A DNA stretch of 64,000 bases from Arthrobacter sp. PGP41 (lineage in GTDB: Bacteria; Actinomycetota; Actinomycetes; Actinomycetales; Micrococcaceae): positions 3,410,001 through 3,474,000 of the forward strand of contig NZ_CP026514.1 of assembly GCF_002953935.1 (NCBI RefSeq), in the 5' to 3' direction. Every line of letters starts with the position of its first letter. Position 1 is the first letter of the stretch. Shown here one piece after another: positions 48,896 to 58,190 of this stretch. A program made the position numbers and the translations under genes. Under the pieces are notes generated by a model. The model did not search any database and had not been told where the DNA came from. It saw only the letters and a list, made by a program, of their open reading frames with translations.

Positions 48896-50014
48896 ATGAG
48901 CACGCCTGACGGTTCCGATCCCTCCGGCCCCAACGCATCCGGGCCCTCCCCCGGTCCCCACAACGGCAGCTGGGTGGCGCACGGCCGCCGGCGCTGGATA
49001 GCCGCACTGCTGGCGCTGGTCCTGGCGGCCGCCGCCGTCGTCGCAGTCATCAGCCTCAACCGTTCCGGCAGCGAGGCGCAGCCCGCGGCGACGCAGAGCG
49101 AATCGCCGTCCACGCCGGTAACCCCCTCGGAGACTCCTTCCGATACGCCGCCGGCCCCTGCTCCCCCTCCGCCACCGGAGCCCATCCCGGAGCTGCCGCC
49201 CGCGCCGATGAATGTGCTCGTCATCGGCAGTGACATGCGCGGCGTTGCCAGAGACGCCGCCGCCCACACCGCAGCCACCGGCGAAGCCATGGACCACCGT
49301 TCGGACACCCTCATGGTGGTCCACGTTCCGGCCGATCGCAGAACCCTGTACATCATCTCCATCAACAGGGATACGTGGGTGGACATCCCTGGCTTCGGCG
49401 GCGGGAAGATCAATGCCGGGCTGCAGTACGGCGGTATCGACATGACCACCCAGACGGTGCAGCAGTTGCTCGGCATCACCATCGACCACACGCTGATGCT
49501 TGATTTCGGGGGCCTCAAAGTCCTGGTGGACGGGCTGGGCGGGATCGACGTCAACGTCCCGGTTCCGTTCCAGTCCACGCACGACACCGGCCACGTCTTC
49601 GGACCCGGCGTGAATCACCTGGACGGACAGGCGGCCCTGGAGTTCTCGCGTGAGCGGTACGCATTTTCCGACGGCGACTTCCAGCGGGTGCGCAACCAGC
49701 AGGTCCTGCTCAAAGCCATTCTGGCCCGCCTGACCGGTGGAGGCGCCTTGAATGACGTCAATGCCGTCCGCGGACTGGTGAACTTCGCCTCGTGCTGCCT
49801 CACGGTGAACAAGGGCTTCGACCCTGTGCAGGCTGCCATCCTTGCCTACAGCCTGCGGAACCTGGACGTGAACGCGATCGGCACCATGACCCTGCCCACG
49901 GCGGGCTCAGGATTCATCGCGGGCCAGTCGGTTCTCTTCCCGGACTACGGGGCGATCAACGCCGTTGGGGCAGCGCTGCGGGAGGGGCGGATCGGGGAGT
50001 TCGCAGTTCCGTAG
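48896..50014 (+). CDS. LytR-CpsA-Psr family protein
   Basis: The product is 372 aa. One membrane helix (about 35-54) follows a Pro/Gly-rich cytoplasmic start. A Pro-rich outer stretch leads to the LCP domain (from about 105): NVLVIGSDMRG, HRSDTLMVVHV, SINRDTWVDIPGFGGGKINAG. Arg and Asp residues at the pyrophosphate site are in place. LCP enzymes attach undecaprenyl-linked polymers to peptidoglycan. The DUF-like C-terminal LytR domain is absent. It follows the phosphatase by 155 bp. Confidence 0.9.
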   Translation: MSTPDGSDPSGPNASGPSPGPHNGSWVAHGRRRWIAALLALVLAAAAVVAVISLNRSGSEAQPAATQSESPSTPVTPSETPSDTPPAPAPPPPPEPIPELPPAPMNVLVIGSDMRGVARDAAAHTAATGEAMDHRSDTLMVVHVPADRRTLYIISINRDTWVDIPGFGGGKINAGLQYGGIDMTTQTVQQLLGITIDHTLMLDFGGLKVLVDGLGGIDVNVPVPFQSTHDTGHVFGPGVNHLDGQAALEFSRERYAFSDGDFQRVRNQQVLLKAILARLTGGGALNDVNAVRGLVNFASCCLTVNKGFDPVQAAILAYSLRNLDVNAIGTMTLPTAGSGFIAGQSVLFPDYGAINAVGAALREGRIGEFAVP

Positions 50015-50033
50015 CGGCTGCCCCTGGCATTGG

Positions 50034-50103
50034 CGGACGAGCGCCCCGCCCCGCATGAACGTGCCGGGCAACACCGTTAATGCGGTCGAGGGCCGCTCGT
50101 CCG
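50034..50103. repeat. Inverted repeat downstream of the LCP gene
   Basis: CGGACGAGCG (50034-50043) and CGCTCGTCCG (50094-50103) are perfect 10-bp inverted repeats with a 50-nt loop. Possible terminator or dispersed repeat. Confidence 0.5.
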
Positions 50104-50197
50104 ATTAAGGCGCTCCACGCAGCTGTTCAACCGGGGCTCACCCGGGGTTCACCGGGGGGAAAACGTCCGTGCGCCCTGCACGTAAAGGCTGGACGGC

Positions 50198-51871
50198 ATG
50201 ACTGACATTTCACGCCGCACCATTGTCAAGGGATCCGTCCTCGCTGCCGCACTGGCAGCCGCACCCGCCGCCGCCCACGCCACCCCAGCCCAGTCGCCCG
50301 CCGGCGTCGCGCTGGTCCGGAACCGGCTCACCCTGCCCAGCGGCATCGCCACCGGAGACGTCACCTCCGATTCCGCCGTCCTGTGGTCACGGTCTTCAGG
50401 TGCCGGGCGGATGACGGCGGTGCTGCGGGCAGTGGACGACGGCGGCGAGGTCCTCCGCGGCCGCGGCGCCTTTGAGCGCGTCCTCCGCGGGCCCCGCGCA
50501 ACCCAGGCCTCCGACTTCACCGCCAAGATCCACGCCGGGAACCTGCCGTCCAACACGCGCTTTGCGCTGGAGATCAGCTTCGAGGACGACGGCGGCGCGG
50601 CCGGCGAGACGGCCAGCGGCAGCTTCCGCACGGCTCCGGACGCGGGGACGTACAACGGCAACGGCCGCACTGGTGACACAAGCGCCGGCGGCGAGGTGCC
50701 GGCGTCGTCCGCCCAAAGCTTTGTGTGGACGGGCGACACCGCCGGCCAGGGCTGGGGCATCAACGAGGAAATCGGCGGGATGCGCGGCTACCGCGCCATG
50801 CACCAGACCCGTCCGGACTTCTTCATCCACTCCGGCGACACCGTCTACGCCGACGGCCCCATCACGGAGACCGTGGTGGAGAAGGACGGACAGGTGTGGC
50901 GGAACCTGGTCACTGAGGAGGTGTCCAAGGTGGCCGAGACGCTGACCGAGTTCCGCGGCCGGCACCGTTACAACCAGATGGACGCCAACATGCGCGCGAT
51001 GTTCGCCGATGTGCCCCTGATCTCGCAATGGGACGACCACGAAACCACCAACAACTGGTACCCCGGCGAGATCCTGGACGATCCCCGCTACACCGTGCGG
51101 GACGTCAACACCCTCGCGGCCCGGGGCCGGCAGGCGTGGCAGGAGAACATGCCCATCGCGGACTCCTCGGCCCTCTGGCGGCCGGGAACGTTTGACGACG
51201 CCGGGCAGTACCAGCCGGCGCGCATCTACCGGAAAATTTCCCGCGGACCGCAACTGGACATCTTCTGCCTGGACATGCGGACCTTCAAGTCGCCCAACAC
51301 CGACGGGAAGGAACCGTACGCCACGGCCATCCTGGGCCAGGAGCAGGTGGATTGGCTGATCCGCGAGGTTTCACGCTCCAAGGCCACGTGGAAGGTCATC
51401 GCAGCGGACATGCCCGTGGGCGTCATCGTGGGTGACGGCCCGGTGAACCAGGAAAGCGTTTCAAACCGCGACGACGGCGCTCCCCTGGGCCGTGAGCTCG
51501 AGATCGCCGGGGTGCTGAGCGCCTTCAAGCACAACCGGGTTAAGAACGTGGTGTGGCTGACCGCCGACGTGCATTACTGCGCGGCCCACCACTACTCCCC
51601 CGAGCGTGCGGCCTTCACTGATTTCGACCCCTTCTGGGAATTCGTGGCCGGGCCGATTGCGGCGGGTTCGTTCGGCCCGAACAAGATGGACGGCACGTTC
51701 GGGCCCGAGGTGGTGTTCTCCAAGGCCGGCCGCTTCCCGGGCGAATCGCCCCGTAACGGTGAGAACCAGTTCTTCGGGCATGTCCAGCTGGATTCCGAAG
51801 TCTTCACGGTGAGCCTGCGCAACGCCAACGGCGCTACGGTGTTCTCGAAGGTGCTGACCCCGGAGCGGTAG
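50198..51871 (+). CDS. phoD: PhoD family alkaline phosphatase (Tat-exported)
   Basis: The product is 557 aa. A twin-arginine signal (SRRTIVKGSVLAAALAAAPA) starts at residue 5. Then comes a beta-rich N-terminal domain and the PhoD metallophosphatase core: VWTGDTAGQGWG, FIHSGDTVYADGP, SQWDDHETTNNWYPG, and ADVHYCAAHHYSPERA. Metal-binding Asp/His/Tyr residues are intact. PhoD hydrolyses phosphate mono- and diesters outside the cell with Ca/Fe. Phosphate starvation control is typical, but no PhoB box was identified here. Confidence 0.93.
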   Translation: MTDISRRTIVKGSVLAAALAAAPAAAHATPAQSPAGVALVRNRLTLPSGIATGDVTSDSAVLWSRSSGAGRMTAVLRAVDDGGEVLRGRGAFERVLRGPRATQASDFTAKIHAGNLPSNTRFALEISFEDDGGAAGETASGSFRTAPDAGTYNGNGRTGDTSAGGEVPASSAQSFVWTGDTAGQGWGINEEIGGMRGYRAMHQTRPDFFIHSGDTVYADGPITETVVEKDGQVWRNLVTEEVSKVAETLTEFRGRHRYNQMDANMRAMFADVPLISQWDDHETTNNWYPGEILDDPRYTVRDVNTLAARGRQAWQENMPIADSSALWRPGTFDDAGQYQPARIYRKISRGPQLDIFCLDMRTFKSPNTDGKEPYATAILGQEQVDWLIREVSRSKATWKVIAADMPVGVIVGDGPVNQESVSNRDDGAPLGRELEIAGVLSAFKHNRVKNVVWLTADVHYCAAHHYSPERAAFTDFDPFWEFVAGPIAAGSFGPNKMDGTFGPEVVFSKAGRFPGESPRNGENQFFGHVQLDSEVFTVSLRNANGATVFSKVLTPER

Positions 51872-51892
51872 CTTTCGGACTTTCGCTCCGGA

Positions 51893-51934
51893 TTCGGACA
51901 TGCGCTGCGTGGGCCCGGGCAGCGCATGTCCGAA
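51893..51934. terminator. 16-bp-arm hairpin between convergent genes
   Basis: TTCGGACATGCGCTGC (51893-51908) pairs perfectly with 51919-51934 around GTGGGCCCGG. It starts 21 bp after the phoD stop and separates it from the minus-strand HAAS remnant. Confidence 0.75.
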
Positions 51935-51981
51935 CCCGCAGCGGATTTGGTTACCGGAGGTCCGGGAAAGACGCAGGGTGC

Positions 51982-52134
51982 TCACGCGGTTGCCCCGAAG
52001 GCCGTTTGGCCGCTTTCACCGCTCTCGGCCAGGTGGCTGCTGACCTCCTGCAGCGTGCTGCTGACCATGTCTTCGTTCTGTTTCCGCTGGCGCAGTTCGT
52101 AGGCCAGGGCCTTCAGGTATTCCTCTGACGACAT
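51982..52134 (-). pseudogene. Truncated HAAS-domain gene
   Basis: 50 aa from the ATG at 52134. MSSEEYLKALAYELRQRKQN, VSSTLQEVSSHLAESGES and TAFG match the HAAS signalling domain that is normally encoded just after a PadR gene and continues into a membrane protein. Here it ends after about 50 residues (FGATA stop). The start directly abuts the PadR stop codon (TAAATG). Confidence 0.6.
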
Positions 52135-52407
52135 TTAGTGAGCCTTCTTTTCGTCTAGCAGGTTCTTGATGAGCGCTGTGAATTGGGTCCAGTCCCTGGC
52201 CGACTCGTGCAGCCGCTGCCGCCCTTCCGAGGTGAGGGAGTAGAACTTCTTTCCGGGGCCGTTGTCCCCTTCCCGCCACACCGAACTGACGAATCCGTCC
52301 GTATCGAGCCGGTTCAGGGCGGGGTAGAGCGTCCCGCCGCTGAGCCCGTCAAAACCGGAGGACCGGAGAACTTGGATGACGCGGTAACCATAGGCACCTA
52401 GCGCCGG
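52135..52407 (-). pseudogene. 5'-truncated PadR family regulator gene
   Basis: The frame upstream of TAA at 52135-52137 reads GAYGYRVIQVLRSSGFDGLS, GGTLYPALNRLDTDGFVSS and GKKFYSLTSEGRQRLHESAR, the winged-helix core of PadR. It is closed upstream by a TAA at 52408-52410 before the first helix, and no start codon is available. The first ~20-25 residues are lost. Together with the HAAS remnant it is a decayed PadR-HAAS pair. Confidence 0.6.
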
Positions 52408-52441
52408 TTATTTTGGACTCCCGCTGGGTACGCCGCTGGTA

Positions 52442-53260
52442 GTGTTCCTGCATTCGGAACGGCACGCAGACGGGGTGATTCTCTTGAACGACGACGGGCT
52501 GACAGAGGCTGTACAGGAAGCCGGGGCGGTGGAACTGCTGCTGATCCGGCACGGCGAGAGCGAAGGCAACGTTGCCGCCACCGAAGCCCGGGAGGCGGGG
52601 GCGGCGGTCATCGCCGTGCCGGCCCGTGACGCCGACGTGAACCTGTCCGACATTGGGCAGGAGCAGGCCAAGGCCCTGGGTGCGGCTTTGGCCCGGATCG
52701 CCGAGGAGTTCCGGCCGGACGCCGTGGTTTCCTCGCCCTATGCCCGTGCCCGGCAAACGGCGGAAATCGCCGTGGAGGTGGCCGGCTGGCCCGTGAAGGT
52801 GCGCACCGATGAGCGGCTCCGGGACCGCGAATTGGGCATCCTGGACCGGCTCACCCGGCTGGGCGTGGAGCAGCGTTTCCCGGATGAGGTGGAACGCCGC
52901 GAATGGCTGGGCAAGCTGTACTACCGGCCGCCGGGCGGGGAATCCTGGGCGGACGTGGCCCTCCGGCTGCGCTCCGTCCTGGCGGAACTGAACAATCTTG
53001 GCACCGGGCACCGGGTAATGCTGGTGTGCCACGACGCCGTGATCATGCTCTTCCGGTACGTGCTTGAAGGGCTGAGTGAAGCAGAACTCCTGGACCTGGC
53101 GGCCACCACCTCGGTGCTGAACGCCTCCCTGACCCGCTATGTGCGGCCCTCCGGCGCCGGCCCGTGGACGCTCGAAAGCTTTAATGTGGCGGACCACCTG
53201 ACCGAGCAGGGCGTTGCCGTGACCGAACATGCCGGGGACGCCAGTGTCCACCCGCGGTGA
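52442..53260 (+). CDS. Histidine phosphatase family protein
   Basis: Up to 272 aa from a GTG at 52442; a TTG at 52484 is an alternative, and neither has a strong RBS. LLIRHGESEGN is the RHG catalytic motif, SSPYARARQTAEIA the second Arg motif and VCHDAVIMLFRY the second catalytic His. RELGILDRLTR and GESWADVALRLR follow phosphoglycerate-mutase-like enzymes. Substrate unknown. It overlaps the NAD(P)HX dehydratase gene by 32 bp. Confidence 0.87.
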   Translation: MFLHSERHADGVILLNDDGLTEAVQEAGAVELLLIRHGESEGNVAATEAREAGAAVIAVPARDADVNLSDIGQEQAKALGAALARIAEEFRPDAVVSSPYARARQTAEIAVEVAGWPVKVRTDERLRDRELGILDRLTRLGVEQRFPDEVERREWLGKLYYRPPGGESWADVALRLRSVLAELNNLGTGHRVMLVCHDAVIMLFRYVLEGLSEAELLDLAATTSVLNASLTRYVRPSGAGPWTLESFNVADHLTEQGVAVTEHAGDASVHPR

Positions 53261-54182
53261 AGCGTCCGGGGCCGGAGCCAGGCAGCCAGCCCTGGTGACG
53301 CCGTCGCTCCTGCGCGATTGGCCGCTGCCCGCCGCCGGCGAGGACAAGTACTCCCGCGGATCGGTTTTGGTGATCGGCGGAGCCCGGGCGACCCCCGGTG
53401 CCGCACTGCTCTCCGGCGCCGCCGCCCTTCGGGCCGGCGCCGGGAAACTCACCCTGGCCGTCGCGGAATCGGTGGCTGTCCAGCTGGGCGTCGCGCTGCC
53501 GGAGTGCGGGGCGGTGGGGCTGCCGGAAACCCCTGGCGGGTCCGTAACGGCCGAGGGCCTGGACCGCATCGCCCCGTACCTGGACGGGGCAGATGCCGTG
53601 CTGGTGGGCCCGGGCCTCGATGACCTGGACTTGGCCGAGGAACTGCTCCGGGCCCTGCTCGGGCGGGAGGCCGCCCCAGGGAAAGGGAACGACGGCGGAG
53701 GTCCCGCCGTCGTCCTCGATGCCTACGCTTTGGGTGCTTTGGCCAACGTGGAGGACCAGTCCGGTCCGTGGAAGGGGCGCCTGATCCTGACGCCCAATCC
53801 CAAGGAGGCTGGGATCCTGCTTGGCCGTGAGCCGGGGGACCTGCCGGCTGATGTTGCCGAGATTGCCGAACGGTACCGGGCGGTGGTGAGCTGCCAGGGC
53901 CTGATCGCGAGGCCGCTAGGTGATGCGCCGGAAGAGGCGGAGCTCTGGAAAATCACCACGGGATACGGCGGGCTGGGGACCTCAGGCAGCGGAGATGTGC
54001 TGGCCGGTGCCATCGCCGGCCTTCGCGCCCGGGGAACCAGCGAAGCGCAGGCTGCGTGCTGGGGCACGCATCTCCATGCGGCTGCCGCGGACAGGCTTGC
54101 CAGCCGGCTGGGACCCCTGGGCTTCCTGGCGCGCGAACTCGCGGACGAGCTGCCCGCGCTGATGCTGGAACTCAACACCTGA
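53229..54182 (+). CDS. nnrD: ADP-dependent (S)-NAD(P)H-hydrate dehydratase
   Basis: The product is 317 aa. KYSRGSVLVIGGARATPGAALLSG and the C-terminal GLGTSGSGDVLAG are YjeF-C/NnrD signatures of the ribokinase fold; DAYALG and LTPNPKEAGILLG lie between. It repairs hydrated NAD(P)H using ADP or ATP. The NnrE epimerase half of bifunctional enzymes is not present or nearby. Translation is probably coupled to the phosphatase gene. Confidence 0.92.
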   Translation: MPGTPVSTRGEASGAGARQPALVTPSLLRDWPLPAAGEDKYSRGSVLVIGGARATPGAALLSGAAALRAGAGKLTLAVAESVAVQLGVALPECGAVGLPETPGGSVTAEGLDRIAPYLDGADAVLVGPGLDDLDLAEELLRALLGREAAPGKGNDGGGPAVVLDAYALGALANVEDQSGPWKGRLILTPNPKEAGILLGREPGDLPADVAEIAERYRAVVSCQGLIARPLGDAPEEAELWKITTGYGGLGTSGSGDVLAGAIAGLRARGTSEAQAACWGTHLHAAAADRLASRLGPLGFLARELADELPALMLELNT

Positions 54183-54194
54183 CCCCTCCGGGTT

Positions 54195-54267
54195 GAAGGC
54201 AACGCGGGGTCACTTACGGTCCATCCGACGTGGTTTTTTGGGCGGTAAGTGACCCCGCGTTGCCTTC
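54195..54267. repeat. Large AACGCGGGGTCACT hairpin between convergent genes
   Basis: Arms of 23 bp at 54195-54217 and 54245-54267 are perfectly inverted around a 27-nt loop. They share the core AACGCGGGGTCACT with 40158-40220. Probably a dispersed element acting as a bidirectional terminator for nnrD and hsp20. Confidence 0.85.
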
Positions 54268-54425
54268 TCCGGGCATGAGACGGCCCCCGGCCGAAGCCGG
54301 GGGCCGCCATACCGGGAAGTGCGGGTGTAGGCTGCCGGTGCGCTTTAAGCGCTGTGGCGTGCATACTGTGCAATCCGCCCTAAAGGCAGTCAGTAGATCC
54401 CCGACTTTCCGATCCTGTGTTGAAA

Positions 54426-54848
54426 CTAGGCGGCAATCTCTTGCTTGGCCCCCTTCGTCTCGATTTCAATCTTGCGCGGCTTGGCCTTTTCGGCGACAGG
54501 AATCCGCAGCGTCAGGACACCGGCGTCGTATGAAGCCTTCACGTTGTCGGTGTCCAGGGTGTCCCCGAGGATCAGCTGGCGGCTGAACACGCCGCGCGGC
54601 CGCTCGGAGGCGATCAACTCGGTGTCCTTGCCTGCAGGGTCGGGGCGCTCGGCCCGTACCGTCAGGACATTCCGTTCCACATCCAGATCCACAGAATCCA
54701 GTGCGACGCCGGGCAGATCAAAGGCGACGACAAATTCCTGGTCCTCCCGCCACGCGTCCATCGGCATCGCTGCCGGGCGCGCCGCCGTGCCGAGGACCTG
54801 CTGGGCCAGCCTGTCCAACTCGCGGAACGGATCAGTTCGCATCAACAT
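54426..54848 (-). CDS. Hsp20/alpha-crystallin small heat-shock protein
   Basis: The product is 140 aa. The N-terminal [15 protein letters not shown] is typical. The alpha-crystallin domain spans about 35-130 ([55 protein letters not shown]), including the A-x-x-x-n-GvL motif. It holds unfolding proteins in the cytoplasm. AT-rich DNA with possible operator repeats lies upstream. Confidence 0.92.
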   Translation of the reverse strand: MLMRTDPFRELDRLAQQVLGTAARPAAMPMDAWREDQEFVVAFDLPGVALDSVDLDVERNVLTVRAERPDPAGKDTELIASERPRGVFSRQLILGDTLDTDNVKASYDAGVLTLRIPVAEKAKPRKIEIETKGAKQEIAA

Positions 54849-54886
54849 GGCTTCCCTCCTCGTAAGAGACGGTCCAACACTTTTCG

Positions 54887-54912
54887 TATCAGCCGATCTG
54901 TATTGACTGATA
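54887..54912. promoter_or_regulatory. Possible operator upstream of hsp20
   Basis: TATCAG (54887-54892) and CTGATA (54907-54912) form a 6-bp inverted repeat with a 14-bp spacer in the AT-rich stretch before the gene. It is not the HAIR element of HspR. Low certainty. Confidence 0.3.
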
Positions 54913-55488
54913 TAGATTTTTTAGCACTGGGAGTTCAGGTCTGCAAGGGGTTCCGAGGGGGATTTTCGAAGTTTTTTGCGCCCTGGCGGGACATGGTTGA
55001 GGGGCCCTTCGCTGCACGCGAAATGGCCCCTCACATGCTCGGTTGTCAGCTCCGGGTCGGGTCCGGCCGAAGCGGTGCGGGACCTGGGTCCGGCACCGGC
55101 AGCGGGCCCGGGGGTTCCGGTGCAGGGAACGGATTGGGAGCCGGCGGACCGGGATGGGTTGGATCTGGCTGGTCCGGGCCTGGTTCCGGCGGAAACGGCT
55201 CGGGCTCGTGCACTGGCGGGATGGTCATGTGACGTTCCCCTCTCACGTTTGATGGACGTGCCTTGGCGTGAACAGGATACGCCCGCCGCCTCAAGCCCAC
55301 TAGGCCGGCGGCCCGCCGGCCCCTCAGCCCGGGACGGCACCCACCGGTCGAAACCAGGCGCGCAACTGGCGCAGCGCACCAGCGACAGCGCGCCCCGCCG
55401 TCGGACGCCCTTACTCCCCCGCGGAGGCGGCGATCCCCCGGTAGCGAACGGCCGGATAATTGTCGGCGGGGATCTATATATTGAAGGA
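54913..55488. other. Intergenic region before the S9 peptidase
   Basis: About 576 bp containing the small proline-rich gene at 55046-55228. The rest, 55229-55488, shows no gene; GATCTATATATT just before 55489 may be a -10 region for the peptidase. Confidence 0.4.
55046..55228 (-). CDS. Small proline-rich protein
   Basis: 60 aa from an ATG at 55228 with AGGGGAA 9 nt upstream. About 40% Pro, with PPxP and EPxP repeats and acidic residues (PPVHEPEPFPPEPGPDQPDP). No signal peptide or membrane helix. Probably disordered. Low-complexity composition means it could be a chance frame; the RBS favours a gene. Confidence 0.45.
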   Translation of the reverse strand: MTIPPVHEPEPFPPEPGPDQPDPTHPGPPAPNPFPAPEPPGPLPVPDPGPAPLRPDPTRS

Positions 55489-57720
55489 ATGACCCAGACT
55501 CCGCTGCGGGACTCCGCCACCACTGCCGCTCCCACACCGCCGGTTGCCAAGAAGATCCCGTCCGAACGTGTCCACCACGGGGACGTTTTCGTGGACAACT
55601 ACGAGTGGCTGCGGGACAAGGAATCCGCCGAAGTGGTGGAGCACCTGAAGGCCGAGAACGCGTACCAGGAGGCGGTCACCGCACACCAGGAACCATTGCG
55701 CGAGGCCATCTTCCAGGAGATCAAGGGCCGCACCCAGGAAACCGACCTCTCCGTGCCGCACCGCAAGGACGGGTGGTGGTACTTCAGTCGCTCCGTGGAG
55801 GGCAAGGAGTACGGCATCCAGTGCCGGGTCCGGGCCGCGGACACCGGGGACAACGTTGCCGACTGGACGCCGCCCGCGGTGCAGCCCGGCGTCGAAATCC
55901 CCGGCGAGGAAGTCCTGCTGGACGGCAACGTGGAGGCGGAGGGCAAGCCGTTCTTCTCGGTGGGCGGCTCGGCCGTGACCGTGGACGGGACCCTCTACGC
56001 CTATGCCGTGGACAACTCGGGGGATGAGCGCTTCACCCTCCGCATCAAGGACCTCCGCACCGGCGGGCTGTTGCCGGACGTCATCGAGAACGTCTTCTAC
56101 GGCGTCGCTTTCTCCCCCGACGGCACCCGGATTTTCTACACCGTGGTGGATGACTCGTGGCGCCCGTACCAGGTGAAGGCGCACGTCCTGGGCACGCCTG
56201 TTGCCGATGATGTGGTCATCTACCAGGAGGACGACGCCGCCATGTGGCTGGGCTTCGAGCTCTCAGCTGACCGGCGCCACCTCGTGCTGGGCATCGGCTG
56301 CTCGGAGTACAGCGAAACCCGCCTGCTCCGCTTTGACGATCCCGCCCAGGAGCTCACCACCGTGATCTCGCGGAACGACCGCGTGCTCTATGAGGCCGAG
56401 CCGTTCCTGCTTGCCGGGCCGGACGGCGAAAAAGAGGAGCGCATCCTCCTGACGCACAACCGCGGTGCGGTCAACTCCATGGTCTCCCTGGCGGACCCGG
56501 CCGCGCTCGCCAAGCCGCTGGCAGAGCAGGCCTGGGTCACCGTCGTCGAACATTCCGACGACGTCCGCATCAACGGCGCGGGCGTCACCTCCACGCACCT
56601 GGTCGTTTCCATCCGCAAGGACACCATCGAGCGCGTGCAGTTCATCGGGCTGGCAGGGCTGGGCACGCCCGCCCAGGAAGAACCCGTGGAGCCGGCCTTC
56701 GATGAGGAGCTCTACACCGCGGGCGTGGGCGGGTCCGACTACGAGGCCCCGGTCATCCGGCTGGGCTACACGTCCTACTTCACGCCGTCACGCGTGTACG
56801 ACTTCGTGCTGCCCACGCCGGAGCAGCCCGCGGGTGAGCTGCTGCTGCGCAAGGAAAGCCCGGTCCTGGGCGGCTACGACGGCAGCGACTACGTCGCCAC
56901 CCGGGAATGGGCAGACGCCGCGGACGGCACCAGGATTCCGCTCTCCGTACTGCGGCACAAGGCCGTGAAGCAGGATTCGACGGCGGCTGGCCTGGTGTAT
57001 GGGTACGGCTCCTATGAGCTGAGCATGGATCCTGGCTTCGGGATCGCGCGGCTGTCGCTGCTGGACCGCGGCGTGGTGTTCGTGATCGCCCACATCCGCG
57101 GCGGCGGGGAGCTGGGCCGGCACTGGTACGAGGACGGCAAGAAACTCACCAAGAAGAACACGTTCACCGACTTCATCGACGCCACAGACTGGCTGGCCGG
57201 TTCCGGCTGGGTGGATCCTGCCCGGATCGCCGCCCTGGGCGGTTCGGCCGGCGGCCTGCTGATGGGGGCCGTGGCGAACATGGCGCCGGAAAAGTATGCA
57301 GTGATCGTGGCGCAGGTGCCGTTCGTGGACCCGCTGACCAGCATCCTCGATCCCGAGCTGCCGCTGTCCGCCCTGGAGTGGGAGGAGTGGGGCAACCCCA
57401 TCACCGATCCCGCGGCCTACGCCTACATGAAGTCATACTCCCCCTACGAGAACGTCAGGGAGGCGGCGTATCCCAAGATCGCCGCCGTCACGTCCTTCAA
57501 CGACACCCGCGTCCTGTACGTGGAACCGGCCAAATGGGTGCAGGAACTGCGGAACAAGACCACCGGCGCCGAGCCGATTGTCATGAAGATCGAGATGGAC
57601 GGCGGGCACGGCGGTGCGTCCGGCCGCTATGTGCAGTGGCGCGAACGGGCCTGGGACTATGCCTTCATCGCCGATTCCCTCGCCGCCACCGAGCTGCTGC
57701 CCGGCGCCGGGCTGAAGTAG
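55489..57720 (+). CDS. Prolyl oligopeptidase family S9A peptidase (oligopeptidase B-like)
   Basis: The product is 743 aa from the ATG at 55489; an upstream open frame has no start support, and the RBS (GAAGGA) directly abuts the ATG, so a short leader is possible. The N-terminal beta-propeller (about 75-410) precedes the catalytic domain with YGSYELSMDPGF, IAHIRGGGELG and GGSAGG holding the Ser. DTRVLYVEPAKW and GGHGGASGR supply Asp and His. No signal peptide, so it acts on cytoplasmic peptides, probably after Arg/Lys or Pro. Confidence 0.92.
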   Translation: MTQTPLRDSATTAAPTPPVAKKIPSERVHHGDVFVDNYEWLRDKESAEVVEHLKAENAYQEAVTAHQEPLREAIFQEIKGRTQETDLSVPHRKDGWWYFSRSVEGKEYGIQCRVRAADTGDNVADWTPPAVQPGVEIPGEEVLLDGNVEAEGKPFFSVGGSAVTVDGTLYAYAVDNSGDERFTLRIKDLRTGGLLPDVIENVFYGVAFSPDGTRIFYTVVDDSWRPYQVKAHVLGTPVADDVVIYQEDDAAMWLGFELSADRRHLVLGIGCSEYSETRLLRFDDPAQELTTVISRNDRVLYEAEPFLLAGPDGEKEERILLTHNRGAVNSMVSLADPAALAKPLAEQAWVTVVEHSDDVRINGAGVTSTHLVVSIRKDTIERVQFIGLAGLGTPAQEEPVEPAFDEELYTAGVGGSDYEAPVIRLGYTSYFTPSRVYDFVLPTPEQPAGELLLRKESPVLGGYDGSDYVATREWADAADGTRIPLSVLRHKAVKQDSTAAGLVYGYGSYELSMDPGFGIARLSLLDRGVVFVIAHIRGGGELGRHWYEDGKKLTKKNTFTDFIDATDWLAGSGWVDPARIAALGGSAGGLLMGAVANMAPEKYAVIVAQVPFVDPLTSILDPELPLSALEWEEWGNPITDPAAYAYMKSYSPYENVREAAYPKIAAVTSFNDTRVLYVEPAKWVQELRNKTTGAEPIVMKIEMDGGHGGASGRYVQWRERAWDYAFIADSLAATELLPGAGLK

Positions 57721-57737
57721 GACGAAAGCGACGCAGC

Positions 57738-58190
57738 TCAGGACTGTGGATGCTCCGCCAGCCACTCGGCCAGCGTTTCGAGATTGGCGCGGACCGTCCG
57801 CCCCTGGGCCCGTTCCACCAGCGGGTCGGCCAGCTTGCCAAAGATGCCGCCCAGGCCGGACGCGGCTTCGATCCGCTCGGTAACGCGGGTGCCGCCGTCG
57901 GCTGGTTCGAGCGTGATGATAATGGTGAAGTCCAGTTTGCCCTCGACGGAACGGGACACCATGCGCCGGGGCGGATCAAACTCGGTGATTTCGGCGGTCC
58001 AGTCGAACTGCCGCCCCATGACCTTGCTGGTTCCGCGGCCACGGGAACCCACGCCCAGCGGGCCGTCACCGATCTGCTCGGAGGCGAGGACCGAGGAATC
58101 ATAGACGGCGATGTTTTCGAATTTCGACAGGAAGTCAAAGACCTCCTGCGGTGGCCGGGGGATGACGACGGTTTCTTCCACAACAGGCAT
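57738..58190 (-). CDS. SRPBCC family protein
   Basis: The product is 150 aa from the ATG at 58190 with AAGGAGA upstream. ETVVIPRPPQEVFDFLSKFENIAVYD is the classic START-like opening, and PPRRMVSRSVEGKLDFTIIITLEPADGGTRVT continues the beta-sheet. It binds a hydrophobic ligand or acts as polyketide cyclase-like protein; no ligand can be named. Confidence 0.88.
   Translation of the reverse strand: MPVVEETVVIPRPPQEVFDFLSKFENIAVYDSSVLASEQIGDGPLGVGSRGRGTSKVMGRQFDWTAEITEFDPPRRMVSRSVEGKLDFTIIITLEPADGGTRVTERIEAASGLGGIFGKLADPLVERAQGRTVRANLETLAEWLAEHPQS

Noticed and set aside
54976..55488. 171-residue N-terminal extension of the S9 peptidase
   Set aside because: Low-complexity Pro/Gly/Arg sequence overlapping another small gene on the opposite strand; the family starts near KKIPSERVHHG.
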